Assembly (NCBI GenBank): GCA_964384335.1
Contig: CAYLKN010000017.1
Location: forward strand, 1 to 45,457
Reading direction: 5' to 3'
Source of the DNA: JAUICS01 sp964384335
Lineage (GTDB): Bacteria; Pseudomonadota; Alphaproteobacteria; Micavibrionales; Micavibrionaceae
Length of the DNA stretch: 45,457 bases
Below the pieces are notes generated by a model, which saw only the letters and a list, made by a program, of their open reading frames with translations, did not search any database and was not told where the DNA came from. Below, piece after piece: positions 9,211 to 17,962 of this stretch. The stretch's first letter is position 1. Each line of letters starts with the position of its first letter. The translations under genes were made by a program, and so were the position numbers.

Positions 9211-10497
9211 TCACCAGTTTTCCATGAACCACAGCTTAAGCCTTTCCCATAGGCTTCCGGGCTCAACAATCCTGAAAATTTCTGAGGGTGTTTCGTTTGC
9301 ATGCCACATTGCATAAATGATAAGCCCGGCAACATTTGAAAATTCCGGACCGGTTAAACTTTCGGGCAAACCTGACAACCTTACGGGACGTCCAAGCCTG
9401 ACCTGTTTGTCCAGAATTTTTCCTGCAATATCACGCATCCCGGAAAGCTGACTGGCGCCCCCTGTCAATACAACGCGCCGCCCGATCATGTGCCCAAGGC
9501 CGCTGTCTGAAAGTTCCGCCCGGGCCAGTTCAAAAATTTCCTCAATCCGCGGCTGGATTATGCTGTTGATATAGGACCTGGGGATGTGGCTGACGCTTTC
9601 TGACGATCTTTCACCCATGGGTGTGACATCTATCATTTCCTCCTCGTCGGAGCCGGTCATCATCGCATGGCCGTAAAGTGTCTTTATGCGCTCTGCATCC
9701 GCAACTGCGATTGTAACGCCCTTGGCAATATCATTTGTCACATGCGCACCGCCGACCGGAATGGAGAACATATGAATCAGACGATTATTGTAAAAAACCG
9801 CGCCTGATGTAATTCCGCCGCCCATATCAATGACTGTACACCCGAGATCCATTTCATCTTCAACCAGAGTTGAAAGAGCAGAAGCGTAAGGTGCAGCGCA
9901 AATTTCATCAACATTCAGATGGCTTCTTTCAATTGTGGTTATATAGTTTCTGACGGCTGTTGCATTTGCACCGACAACCTGCACATCGACATTTAAAGAC
10001 TGGCCGTACATACCCCGGGGTTCGCGAATACCGCTTTGCCCGTCCAATGAGAAATCTGTCGGTATTGTATGCACAAGCTGGATGTTGCTGTGTTCGTCTT
10101 CAATATTTTCCTGTGCGGTTTCCTGAGCTTTCAGTAATGCCCGCATGATGTCGTTTTCAGTGACTTCATGCCCTGATATCTGAACGTTAACGCGGTGCGT
10201 CCGGCTTTTGACAAGCACGCCCGGAATGGACAGAATAATATCCCGAAGCGGAAAGCTTTTCATGACACCGGCCGCCATGTTTTCCGCAGTATGGACGGCT
10301 TTCCTAACCGAGTTTTCAGTGGCATCAATATCTATGACCGCACCGTTTTTAATCCCTGAAGAGGCGTGATAGCCAACCCCGACAATTTCAAGACCGTTTT
10401 GATCGTCAAGTATACGGGCAATAACGCAGGCAACTTTTGTGGTTCCGATATCAAGTGCGGCAATAAGAGAGCCGGCGGTTTTTCGATTTCTTTGCAT
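9211..10497 (-). CDS. ftsA: Cell division protein FtsA
   Basis: Actin-like ATPase that tethers FtsZ filaments to the membrane and recruits later divisome proteins. The 428-aa protein has the phosphate-binding start ALDIGTTKVACVIA, the SHS2 (1C) subdomain region, the second phosphate loop VIDMGGGITSGAVF near residue 215 and VVLTGGASQLSG near 345. It ends in the amphipathic membrane-targeting helix SLWERLKLWFMENW. It starts 14 bp after ftsQ, as expected for an ftsQA transcript, and is followed by a weak terminator. Confidence 0.97.
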   Translation of the reverse strand: MQRNRKTAGSLIAALDIGTTKVACVIARILDDQNGLEIVGVGYHASSGIKNGAVIDIDATENSVRKAVHTAENMAAGVMKSFPLRDIILSIPGVLVKSRTHRVNVQISGHEVTENDIMRALLKAQETAQENIEDEHSNIQLVHTIPTDFSLDGQSGIREPRGMYGQSLNVDVQVVGANATAVRNYITTIERSHLNVDEICAAPYASALSTLVEDEMDLGCTVIDMGGGITSGAVFYNNRLIHMFSIPVGGAHVTNDIAKGVTIAVADAERIKTLYGHAMMTGSDEEEMIDVTPMGERSSESVSHIPRSYINSIIQPRIEEIFELARAELSDSGLGHMIGRRVVLTGGASQLSGMRDIAGKILDKQVRLGRPVRLSGLPESLTGPEFSNVAGLIIYAMWHANETPSEIFRIVEPGSLWERLKLWFMENW

Positions 10498-10511
10498 GAT
10501 GGGACCCGACC

Positions 10512-11432
10512 TTAAATCTCGCCAATCGCAGTTTCAGATTCAGACGTTTTGTATTCTTTTACGCCGCCGGGCCGGGTTTTGACAATAAGTCTGTCCTGCA
10601 TTCTTGCGTCGATTGCATGAATTCCCTTATCCAGGATGAATTGTGTTTTATGCAAGTCGCCTATTTTTTTCAGGGCCAGACCGGGATCCGCCTCAGGCAG
10701 ATTAATGATCATATCACCTTTAAGAACCAGGTCCCATCGTCTTTTTCCAACGTAGCGGGCCAGACTGACCCGGCTGAAAATATCCTGCTCGGATTTAAGG
10801 AGACCGGTTATTTCCGAGGCTTTCTTTTCTGCGTCTTCACCTGCAATTTTCAGAAGGGATGAATGCCATTCGGAATGCGCAGAAAGCTTTTCAATGCGGT
10901 GACCTTTGCCGTCAACAAGGTAATGGTTTCCGTCCGCTTTATAAACGGCCAGCGGTTCTCTTTCCTCAATCTCAATATAAAGTGTGTGGGGCAGGCGCCT
11001 TTCAACCCGGACATTTTCGACCCATCCCATTTGCACGATTGAGTCTGCAATATCCTGCAGGGACAGACTTAAAATCGGCAGACCGCGATCCACATCCAGA
11101 TTTTTCCTAAGCTTTTCTGCCTGGATATTATTTATTCCTTCAATAGTCACGATTTCTAATGCAAATCCTGCATCTGCAGTCAGCTGCATAACCGATTCTC
11201 TGGTTTTGGAAAGCATTTTTTCCAACGTTCCGGAAAAGAAAAACCAGGTCATAAAACAGACAGAGAAAATAATAATGAGTGAGATATGCCATACCGGCTT
11301 TAACCATAAAAAGCAGCCCTCAAACAAACCGGCAAGGGCGGGGCGGCGACCTGACCTCGTTTTTTTTCCGGCACCCTTTTTTGCCTTTGTCTTTGGGTTT
11401 GTTTTTTTTTGCTGTTTCTTTTGAGAAGCCAT
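10512..11432 (-). CDS. ftsQ: Cell division protein FtsQ
   Basis: Bitopic inner-membrane divisome protein that bridges early and late components. The 306-aa protein has a strongly basic cytoplasmic tail rich in Lys and Arg (residues 1-31), one membrane segment near 48-70 (ISLIIIFSVCFMTWFFF), a POTRA domain (VTIEGINNIQAEKLRKNLD ... VENVRVERRLPHTLYIEIEEREPLAVY), and the FtsQ/DivIB beta domain. The start has no clear ribosome binding site. Upstream, where ddl usually sits in relatives, lies a 137-bp dispersed repeat, so ftsQ probably relies on its own promoter. Confidence 0.93.
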   Translation of the reverse strand: MASQKKQQKKTNPKTKAKKGAGKKTRSGRRPALAGLFEGCFLWLKPVWHISLIIIFSVCFMTWFFFSGTLEKMLSKTRESVMQLTADAGFALEIVTIEGINNIQAEKLRKNLDVDRGLPILSLSLQDIADSIVQMGWVENVRVERRLPHTLYIEIEEREPLAVYKADGNHYLVDGKGHRIEKLSAHSEWHSSLLKIAGEDAEKKASEITGLLKSEQDIFSRVSLARYVGKRRWDLVLKGDMIINLPEADPGLALKKIGDLHKTQFILDKGIHAIDARMQDRLIVKTRPGGVKEYKTSESETAIGEI

Positions 11433-11470
11433 TGGATTGCGTTCGAAAGGAAGTACATAAAAGATATTTT

Positions 11471-11479
11471 ATAATACCA
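11471..11479 (-). promoter_or_regulatory. Candidate extended -10 promoter for ftsQA
   Basis: The minus strand reads TGGTATTAT, a TGn-TATTAT extended -10 element, about 40 bp before the ftsQ ATG. No matching -35 is convincing. A promoter is needed here if the hairpins of the dispersed repeat upstream stop transcription from murB. Confidence 0.35.
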
Positions 11480-11514
11480 TAAGAGAGCTAACAGAGAAAT
11501 CAACATCTATTGCC

Positions 11515-11651
11515 AGAGCCAATCGCGATCAAAAAGAATCGCTTTGCGATTTTTGATCGCGTGAATTTGCGCGTCGATTCAATAAGTCAGGGCAGATTCA
11601 TGCTTTTCAGATATAATCATAGTGATTATATCTGAACACGATCTGCCCTAA
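11515..11651. repeat. 137-bp dispersed double-hairpin element, copy 1
   Basis: Hairpin A (11525-11560) pairs GCGATCAAAA with TTTTGATCGC around an inner stem AATCGC-TTT-GCGATT followed by T-runs in both directions. Hairpin B has outer arms AGGGCAGAT (11589-11597) and ATCTGCCCT (11641-11649) and an inner perfect 14-bp stem (11606-11619 with 11623-11636, loop TAG). A near-identical full copy lies at 45319-45455 and a rearranged part at 31629-31702. There is no coding capacity. The shape resembles a non-autonomous palindromic repeat (MITE or REP-like). The last bases of the element form the stop codon of murB. Confidence 0.85.
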
Positions 11652-12601
11652 GCGCCTGTGCGCAGGCCAACTCTTTTGATTTCCCAGACAAGGTCTATTC
11701 CAAATTGCTCATAAACACGTCTTTTCAGTTCATCACCAAGGTTTTCAAGATCGGCAGCGGATGCGTTACCTGTGTTAATAAGGAAATTGCAATGTTTTTC
11801 GGAAACCATTGCACCGCCTTTTCGCAGGCCGCGACCACCTATCTTGTCAATGAGTTCCCAGGCTTTTGTGTCCGGATCAATTCCGGCCTGCTCAAGATTT
11901 TTTGCACTGGGATTGGCAAAGGTGGACCCGCCTGTTTTTTCCCGGATCGGCTGTGTCTGCTCCCGTTTTTGTTTAAGCGCTGTAACGGCCGCATTTATAT
12001 TTTGCGGTAAATCGTGCACGCCTTTTAAAACAGTTCCGGTTACAATCACTTTTTCTCCAAATTCCGCATGACGATACGTCATTCTTATATCTTCCGGCTT
12101 TAAATATTTTTCCTCACCGGAAATTGTAAAAATATGTATTTTGTCCAGTACGTCTTTCATTTCCGTCCCGTAACACCCCGCGTTCATAAAAACCGATCCG
12201 CCTATCGTGCCTGGGATACCGATTAAAAATTCAAGACCTCCAATTCCCGAGCGCGCCGCAAAATTGGCGACTTTTCTGTTCATCGCCGCGCCACCAGCAT
12301 AGATTCTGCGATCATCAATCTGTCTAACCTCCCCAAACTCTCTTCCAAGTTTTACGGTAATCCCGGGAATCCCATGATCGCGAACAATCATATTGGACAG
12401 GGCCCCGACAATCAGGGGTGGATTTTCTTCTTTGTCCAAAAGGGAAAGAAATCTTTTAAGATCGTCCGGCGTATGCGGCTCGAATAAAGTTTCTGCATTG
12501 CCGCCCGTCCTGAACCATCCGGCTTTTCCGATCGGAACATCACGTTTAAGTCCAAGACCGTCAATCTGCTTGTTTAATATTTCAACGGCGCTATCCGTCA
12601 T
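11648..12601 (-). CDS. murB: UDP-N-acetylenolpyruvoylglucosamine reductase MurB
   Basis: FAD enzyme that reduces the enolpyruvyl group to make UDP-MurNAc. The 317-aa protein shows the FAD-binding motifs AGWFRTGGNAETLFEP near residue 26, GLEFLIGIPGTIGGSVFMNAGCYG near 122-145, and the catalytic serine region TGGSTFANP near 225. It starts 15 bp after murC and ends in KRVGLRTGA. The TAG stop (11650-11648) lies inside the terminal bases shared by all full copies of the dispersed repeat, so insertion of that repeat appears to have set the present C-terminus. ddl, which usually follows murB in alphaproteobacteria, is absent. Confidence 0.96.
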   Translation of the reverse strand: MTDSAVEILNKQIDGLGLKRDVPIGKAGWFRTGGNAETLFEPHTPDDLKRFLSLLDKEENPPLIVGALSNMIVRDHGIPGITVKLGREFGEVRQIDDRRIYAGGAAMNRKVANFAARSGIGGLEFLIGIPGTIGGSVFMNAGCYGTEMKDVLDKIHIFTISGEEKYLKPEDIRMTYRHAEFGEKVIVTGTVLKGVHDLPQNINAAVTALKQKREQTQPIREKTGGSTFANPSAKNLEQAGIDPDTKAWELIDKIGGRGLRKGGAMVSEKHCNFLINTGNASAADLENLGDELKRRVYEQFGIDLVWEIKRVGLRTGA

Positions 12602-12616
12602 AATCCGGGTAATGTT

Positions 12617-14080
12617 TCAGGCAATTTTTTTTAAACGCGGGTTGTCACTTTCTGACATGGAAAAAAAACGGGAGGCCAGTTTTTCCGGGAATTCATAAGC
12701 CCAGTGTGTAATATCTCCGGCCCCCAGAAATATAACAATATCGCCGGGAGAAGTGATTTTTTGAATAAGCTCCGGCAAAGCGTCCTTGTTCTCAATCGCT
12801 CTGGCCATGGAATGGCCTGCCTCTTTTATCCCGGCAGCAAGGGTGTTTTTGTCAATACCCTCAATCGGATTTTCACCTGCGGGATAAACATCCGCGACAA
12901 GCACCGCGTCCGCATTGTGAAAACAGCTACAAAAATCCTGAAATAAAGACTGAAGTCTGGAATATCTGTGCGGCTGAACCACCGCAATTATTTTGCTGCT
13001 TCTGCTTCCCAGGCTTTGCCTCGCCGCATTAAGAACGGCCTTGATTTCAACAGGATGATGGCCGTAATCATCAATAATTCTGATTCCGTTTACCTCGCCG
13101 GTCTGGGTGTACCGTCTTTTCACACCTGTAAACGAAGCCAGCGCAGTTTTGATTGTGTTTACCGAGATCCCGAGTTCATGCGCAACTGTGATCGCCGCAA
13201 TGGCATTCAGAATATTATGCTCCCCGATCATGGGCAGGTAAACATTTCTTATAATGGTCTCGATGCCTTCATTGCCGATATCTTTTATAATGACATCAAA
13301 TTCCATATGCGTTTTTGAGAGTTTTACATTGTATCCCTGCACAGATGCATCTTCTGAAAACCCGTATGTGATCAGCTTTTTGTCGTCTATGTTTCCAACA
13401 AGATTTCTCACCTCAGGATTATCAATACAGACAACTCCAAAACCGTAAAACGGAAGATTTTCAATAAAAGTTGAGAAAGCCTCCCTTATCCCGTCAATAC
13501 CGCCGTAAAATTCGGCATGCTCGAGGTCAATATTGGTGATGATGCCAATTGTGGATGGAAGACGGGTAAAAGTTCCGTCGCTTTCATCCGCTTCGGCAAC
13601 CAGCCAGTCGCTTTTGCCAAGGCGGGTGTTTGTCCCGTAAGCATTTACAATTCCTCCGTTGATAACAGTCGGATCAAAATTGCCATATTCCAGGATTTGT
13701 CCAACAAGAGAGGTTGTGGTGGTTTTGCCGTGCGTTCCGCCAACTGCAACGGACCATTTCAGACGCATAAGTTCAGAAAGCATTTCAGCCCGCCTGACAA
13801 CCGGAAGCTTCCTCGCACGTGCGGAAACAAGTTCAGGATTATCCTTACCGATTGCCGAGGAGTAAACGACAATGGATGCATCCGCAATGTTTTCAGAGGC
13901 ATGGCCGTGGAATACACGAATTCCTTTTTTACCAAGTCTTTCCACGTTACCGCTTTGACTGATATCGGATCCCTGGACTTGATAGCCCAAAGCGTGCAAA
14001 ACCTCCGCAATACCGCTCATGCCAATACCGCCGATTCCGACAAAATGAATAATACCGATACTTGTGGGCAATGAACGCAT
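12617..14080 (-). CDS. murC: UDP-N-acetylmuramate--L-alanine ligase MurC
   Basis: Adds L-alanine to UDP-MurNAc using ATP. The glycine-rich IHFVGIGGIGMSGIAE is at the N-terminus, the ATP loop VGGTHGKTTTTS near residue 115, EADESDGTF near 168, and DDYGHHPVEIKA near 340. I prefer the ATG at 14080 (487 aa) over a TTG three codons earlier. The gap of about 120 bp after murG contains no gene and no obvious promoter. It forms a group with murB downstream. Confidence 0.97.
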   Translation of the reverse strand: MRSLPTSIGIIHFVGIGGIGMSGIAEVLHALGYQVQGSDISQSGNVERLGKKGIRVFHGHASENIADASIVVYSSAIGKDNPELVSARARKLPVVRRAEMLSELMRLKWSVAVGGTHGKTTTTSLVGQILEYGNFDPTVINGGIVNAYGTNTRLGKSDWLVAEADESDGTFTRLPSTIGIITNIDLEHAEFYGGIDGIREAFSTFIENLPFYGFGVVCIDNPEVRNLVGNIDDKKLITYGFSEDASVQGYNVKLSKTHMEFDVIIKDIGNEGIETIIRNVYLPMIGEHNILNAIAAITVAHELGISVNTIKTALASFTGVKRRYTQTGEVNGIRIIDDYGHHPVEIKAVLNAARQSLGSRSSKIIAVVQPHRYSRLQSLFQDFCSCFHNADAVLVADVYPAGENPIEGIDKNTLAAGIKEAGHSMARAIENKDALPELIQKITSPGDIVIFLGAGDITHWAYEFPEKLASRFFSMSESDNPRLKKIA

Positions 14081-14201
14081 TTTCTGCAAAATCCATGCGG
14101 TAAGTTAAAAAAATCTCAAAAAAAGTACTTTTAATAATCGGATAATGGCAAAGAATCAAACGAGATGCAAAGGATTAGTCTTTGGTCCGGCCGATTTGCG
14201 T

Positions 14202-15344
14202 TTAAAGCATCTCCATAACCGCTTTTGTCAGACTCTTTGCCGCTTCCGGATTCCCCGACTTACGGGATTTTTCCGCCGCCGAGGACAAAAGGGCCGGGTT
14301 TTGAAAAAACATTTCAAGCCTGGCTTTTAAAACCTCAACGGTAAATCCGTCCTGTGGTATGACCCAGCCTCCGCCCTGTTCGGCAACAATGTCCGCATTT
14401 ATTTTCTGCTGCTGATCCTTATGCCAGGGATAGGGCACAAAAATCGCCGGGCGTCCGACAGCCGTTATTTCGGCAACCGAGCTGGCACCGGAACGCGATA
14501 TGATCACATGCGCGTCCTTCATATGACCTGCGACATCGTGCAGGAAAGATTCGACCTGGGCCTCTATTCCCGCATCCTTATAGGTTTTTATTGCCTGATC
14601 CTGATCCTCCGCCCGGCTTTGCTGAACGATTTTCAAACGCTTGCGGTACTCAGCCGGCAGGCTGGCAAGCGTTGCCGGAACAATCTCGCCAAAAACGCCT
14701 GCGCCCAAAGATCCTCCGATAACAACAATCCGGATCGGCCCTTCGGGCCTGATCGGGGTGTATGCAGTCTTGCGCGCCTCGACAAACTCTTCCCGGACCG
14801 GATTTCCTGTAATCACGGATTTTTGGAGAAGATCTTTTGTAAAACCTTTTACATTGCGCACGGACAAGGCAATTTTATCGGCATGTTTTGATAAAAAAAG
14901 ATTTGCTCTGCCCAAAGTGGCGTTTTGTTCATGCAGCATCGTCTGATAGCCTTCACGCTGGGCCGCCAGAATAGTCGGCAGTGACGGATATCCGCCAAAA
15001 CCGACCACAAGATCGGGATCTCTGTCCCTTAAAGAGCGCTTTGCCTCAAAATATCCGCACAAAAGAATAAAACCCGTCCTGATCTTGTTTTTCAGTCCTT
15101 TTTTGAATGTAGCCGAGGAAATCAGATCCATCGGGATATTGTCCAGGTTTTTTGCCTTGTATCGCAAGCCTCGCTCATCCGTATGGATTGCAACCCGGAT
15201 GTTGTTTTCCGTTAATTCACGGGCAAGCGCAAAGGCGGGAAACATATGCCCGCCGGTTCCCCCGCAGGCAAGTATAACGTCAACCTTTGCCGCTTCACGG
15301 TCCGGCTTATTATGCCTGTCCGGTTTTGCTGATACATTTTGCAT
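14202..15344 (-). CDS. murG: Lipid II synthase MurG (GlcNAc transferase)
   Basis: Peripheral membrane glycosyltransferase (GT28) that converts lipid I to lipid II on the cytoplasmic face. Key motifs are the N-terminal ACGGTGGHMFPAFALA, the second-domain glycine loop VVIGGSLGAGVFGE near residue 185, and the UDP-GlcNAc binding region ISRSGASSVAEITAVGRPAIFVPYP near 285. The ATG at 15344 is preceded by GAGGAAA at good spacing and gives 380 aa; a start ten codons upstream would overlap ftsW by 16 nt and lacks this signal. Confidence 0.96.
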   Translation of the reverse strand: MQNVSAKPDRHNKPDREAAKVDVILACGGTGGHMFPAFALARELTENNIRVAIHTDERGLRYKAKNLDNIPMDLISSATFKKGLKNKIRTGFILLCGYFEAKRSLRDRDPDLVVGFGGYPSLPTILAAQREGYQTMLHEQNATLGRANLFLSKHADKIALSVRNVKGFTKDLLQKSVITGNPVREEFVEARKTAYTPIRPEGPIRIVVIGGSLGAGVFGEIVPATLASLPAEYRKRLKIVQQSRAEDQDQAIKTYKDAGIEAQVESFLHDVAGHMKDAHVIISRSGASSVAEITAVGRPAIFVPYPWHKDQQQKINADIVAEQGGGWVIPQDGFTVEVLKARLEMFFQNPALLSSAAEKSRKSGNPEAAKSLTKAVMEML

Positions 15345-15358
15345 TCTTTCCTCGCCGC

Positions 15359-16510
15359 TCAACCCGCACTCCATGTCGGCATTCCACGCTTGATGGTGAA
15401 AGCGCCGTATCTGCGGGTTAATGACAATACAGTACCCATAACGATTGCCGTTGAAAGCAGGGATGATCCGCCATAGCTTATAAACGGGAGAGTCATGCCT
15501 TTTGTCGGCAGAACATTAAGGCTGGAACCCATATGGATGAAAGACTGTAACCCGAACAGCACAAGAAGTCCGCTGGCCGCGAGTGTAACAGGCAGGTCCT
15601 GGGAAGAGGATAATCGTCTGAGCCCGCGTAAAACAATAAAGGCATAAATGCCAAGAAGCATGAAAATAAAGATAAGACCCAGTTCCTCACCCGCGACTGA
15701 AAAAATAAAATCGGCGTGCGAATCAGGGAGAAGTAGTTTGACATTGCCCTGGCCTGGGCCGGTTCCGAACAATCCTCCCTGCTGAAAAGCCTCCAGTGAC
15801 TTTTCGATCTGGTACGTATTACCGGTTTCAGGATCCATAAATCTGTCTATACGGCTTTTAACGTGATCAAAGGTCCAGTAAGCTGAAAACAGGCCTAAAA
15901 TAATGCAAAAAACAAGCAGGACGATCCACCGTATCGGAACACCGGCAATAAATACCTGCGCTCCAAAAACACATGTCATGACAAACGCCATGCCAAAATC
16001 AGGCTGGAGAATAAGAAGCGCAATAAAAAAAAGATATAGACATCCTGCCATCGTATAGCCCGGGATTGTAGTATTGTCCGCTCTTTCACCGGCAATAAGC
16101 CATGCCGTCAGAAATACGAAAGCAGGTTTTACAAATTCACTCGGCTGGATTGAAAAACCAAATATCTGTATCCATCTTTGCGCACCTTTGATTTCGCCCC
16201 CGATAAACAGGACAAGCACCATAAGGCCAAGGCCGCACATTAGAATAATCGTATTTATTCGGAAAAGCCATCGCGGGTTTAGAAGGGAGAAAAACATAAG
16301 TGCAGCAAAACACGGAAAAACAAAAACCATATGGCGGATAACGAAATGATAAGGATCCAGGCCGAGACGGCTTGCGACCGGCGGACTTGCGGCAGAAACC
16401 AGAAAAACGCCAAGAAGAATCAGGATAATGCAGGATATGAATGTGGGTCTGTCAACGGTCCACCACCAAGTGGACAGAACGCTTTTATCGGTTCGCCTTA
16501 ACATGGTCAT
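15359..16510 (-). CDS. ftsW: Septal peptidoglycan polymerase FtsW
   Basis: SEDS-family glycosyltransferase that polymerises lipid II at the septum together with FtsI. The 383-aa protein has about ten membrane segments. Conserved features include the N-terminal STWWWTVDRPT, the FVKPAFVFLTAWLIA region with the preceding QPSE, and the C-terminal PTKGMTLPFISYGGSSLL. Its ATG overlaps the murD stop (ATGA), showing translational coupling. It sits between murD and murG, the usual place. Confidence 0.96.
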   Translation of the reverse strand: MTMLRRTDKSVLSTWWWTVDRPTFISCIILILLGVFLVSAASPPVASRLGLDPYHFVIRHMVFVFPCFAALMFFSLLNPRWLFRINTIILMCGLGLMVLVLFIGGEIKGAQRWIQIFGFSIQPSEFVKPAFVFLTAWLIAGERADNTTIPGYTMAGCLYLFFIALLILQPDFGMAFVMTCVFGAQVFIAGVPIRWIVLLVFCIILGLFSAYWTFDHVKSRIDRFMDPETGNTYQIEKSLEAFQQGGLFGTGPGQGNVKLLLPDSHADFIFSVAGEELGLIFIFMLLGIYAFIVLRGLRRLSSSQDLPVTLAASGLLVLFGLQSFIHMGSSLNVLPTKGMTLPFISYGGSSLLSTAIVMGTVLSLTRRYGAFTIKRGMPTWSAG

Positions 16511-17931
16511 TGCGTGGTGCTTTCCTCAAGTGCGGCAACCAGCTTTTCAAAATGTTGCCCCCTTTTTTCATAGGATTCATAGCTGTCATAAGATGCGCAT
16601 CCGGGCGAAAGCAGAACCGTCCCTGCACCGCCGGGCTCACCTCTTTCCGACTGCGCCAGTTCATGGGCCTCGTTGACCGCCAGATCAAGAGTTTTTGAAA
16701 TTTTGCAATCAACGCCGCGTTTTTGAAGCCACTCCGCAAGCTCTTCTGCAAATTTTCCAATTACGAAAGCTTTTTTGACACTATCCAGCTCCTCTTCAAC
16801 ACCTTCAAGTCCGCCCTGTTTCGGCAATCCGCCCACAATCCAGTAAATCTTGCGATAACATTTCAAAGCCGTTGCAGCTGATACGGGATTTGTTGCCTTG
16901 CTGTCATTCACATAGGTCACACCCTGAATAACTCTGACAGGATACATCCGGTGCGGGAGGCCCGGGAACGTCTTAACCGCCTCAATAAAAATTTCAGGCG
17001 ATATGCGAAAATCTCTTACAATGCTGTAAGCAAAGGCAATGTTCTGATGATTGTGATGCCCAAGTAATATTTTTATACCGCTGATTTTTCCGATTTCCTT
17101 TTGTTCCCCGTCAAGTTTGTCATATAAAACGCCCGCGCTGACAAAGACGCCGCCCTGATTTTCTTCGTTCTCTATACTAACGCGGCATATTCGGTTAAAG
17201 CCTTCCTTTTTAAGCTCTTCAGCCATCTTAATTGTATTCTGGCTGTCTCCATCAATGACGCAGAAACATTCCCTGTTATTGGCAAACACTTTCTTTTTGG
17301 CTTCGCAATACCTTTCCATGCTTCCGTGACGGTCGATGTGATCTGCAGTTATGTTGAGTATTGCTGCAATATCGGCTTGGAATGCCTTGCACAGGTCGAG
17401 CTGGAATGAGGAAACTTCCAGGACAAAACATCCGTCTTCAGGTGGCGTTTCGAGAGACAGGGCAGGATAGCCAATGTTTCCGCCGACAGAACAGTTTATT
17501 CCAGCGTGGTTCAGAATATGTCCGACAAGTGCGGTTGTTGTGGATTTTCCGTTTGTGCCCGTAATGGCTATAATTTTTCTGCCCGGATTTGCCCTGTAAA
17601 AAATCTCAAGATCCCCGATGATTTCCAGCCCTGCCTTCTGTGCCTTATCCACCAATGGGTGCGGAGCGGGATGGTATAAAGGGATACCAGGTCCGGCGAC
17701 CAGCAAAGCAAAATCCGCCATGTCAACTTCTCGCAGATCTTCAATCCTGCCGTATTTTCCGGGCTTGGCCTGCGCCCGCTTTTCCGAGTCGTCATCCCAG
17801 GCAACGTAAGGTATTTTGTGGGCATCAAACGCCTCAATAACTGATTGTCCGGAAATTCCGAGTCCAAGGACAGCAACTGGACTGTCTGTCAGGGTTTTTT
17901 TGAATTCTTTAAGGTTCAGCATGATTTTCAC
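16507..17931 (-). CDS. murD: UDP-N-acetylmuramoyl-L-alanine--D-glutamate ligase MurD
   Basis: Adds D-glutamate to UDP-MurNAc-L-Ala. The 474-aa protein has the N-terminal AVLGLGISGQSVIEAF, the ATP loop AITGTNGKSTTTALVGHIL near residue 117, the HIDRHGSMERYCEAKKKVF region, and the C-terminal YVNDSKATNPVSAATAL near 320. The start is either GTG at 17931 or ATG at 17922; both are served by the same weak AAAGAG. It lies 31 bp after mraY. Confidence 0.96.
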   Translation of the reverse strand: MKIMLNLKEFKKTLTDSPVAVLGLGISGQSVIEAFDAHKIPYVAWDDDSEKRAQAKPGKYGRIEDLREVDMADFALLVAGPGIPLYHPAPHPLVDKAQKAGLEIIGDLEIFYRANPGRKIIAITGTNGKSTTTALVGHILNHAGINCSVGGNIGYPALSLETPPEDGCFVLEVSSFQLDLCKAFQADIAAILNITADHIDRHGSMERYCEAKKKVFANNRECFCVIDGDSQNTIKMAEELKKEGFNRICRVSIENEENQGGVFVSAGVLYDKLDGEQKEIGKISGIKILLGHHNHQNIAFAYSIVRDFRISPEIFIEAVKTFPGLPHRMYPVRVIQGVTYVNDSKATNPVSAATALKCYRKIYWIVGGLPKQGGLEGVEEELDSVKKAFVIGKFAEELAEWLQKRGVDCKISKTLDLAVNEAHELAQSERGEPGGAGTVLLSPGCASYDSYESYEKRGQHFEKLVAALEESTTQ

Positions 17932-17962
17932 ACTCTTTGTATGCGATTCCCTACGAGATTTT

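Noticed and set aside
8958..9227. Plus-strand open frame of 89 codons between ftsZ and ftsA
   Set aside because: It has a random-looking composition, no ribosome binding site, overlaps the end of ftsA and covers the likely ftsZ control region.
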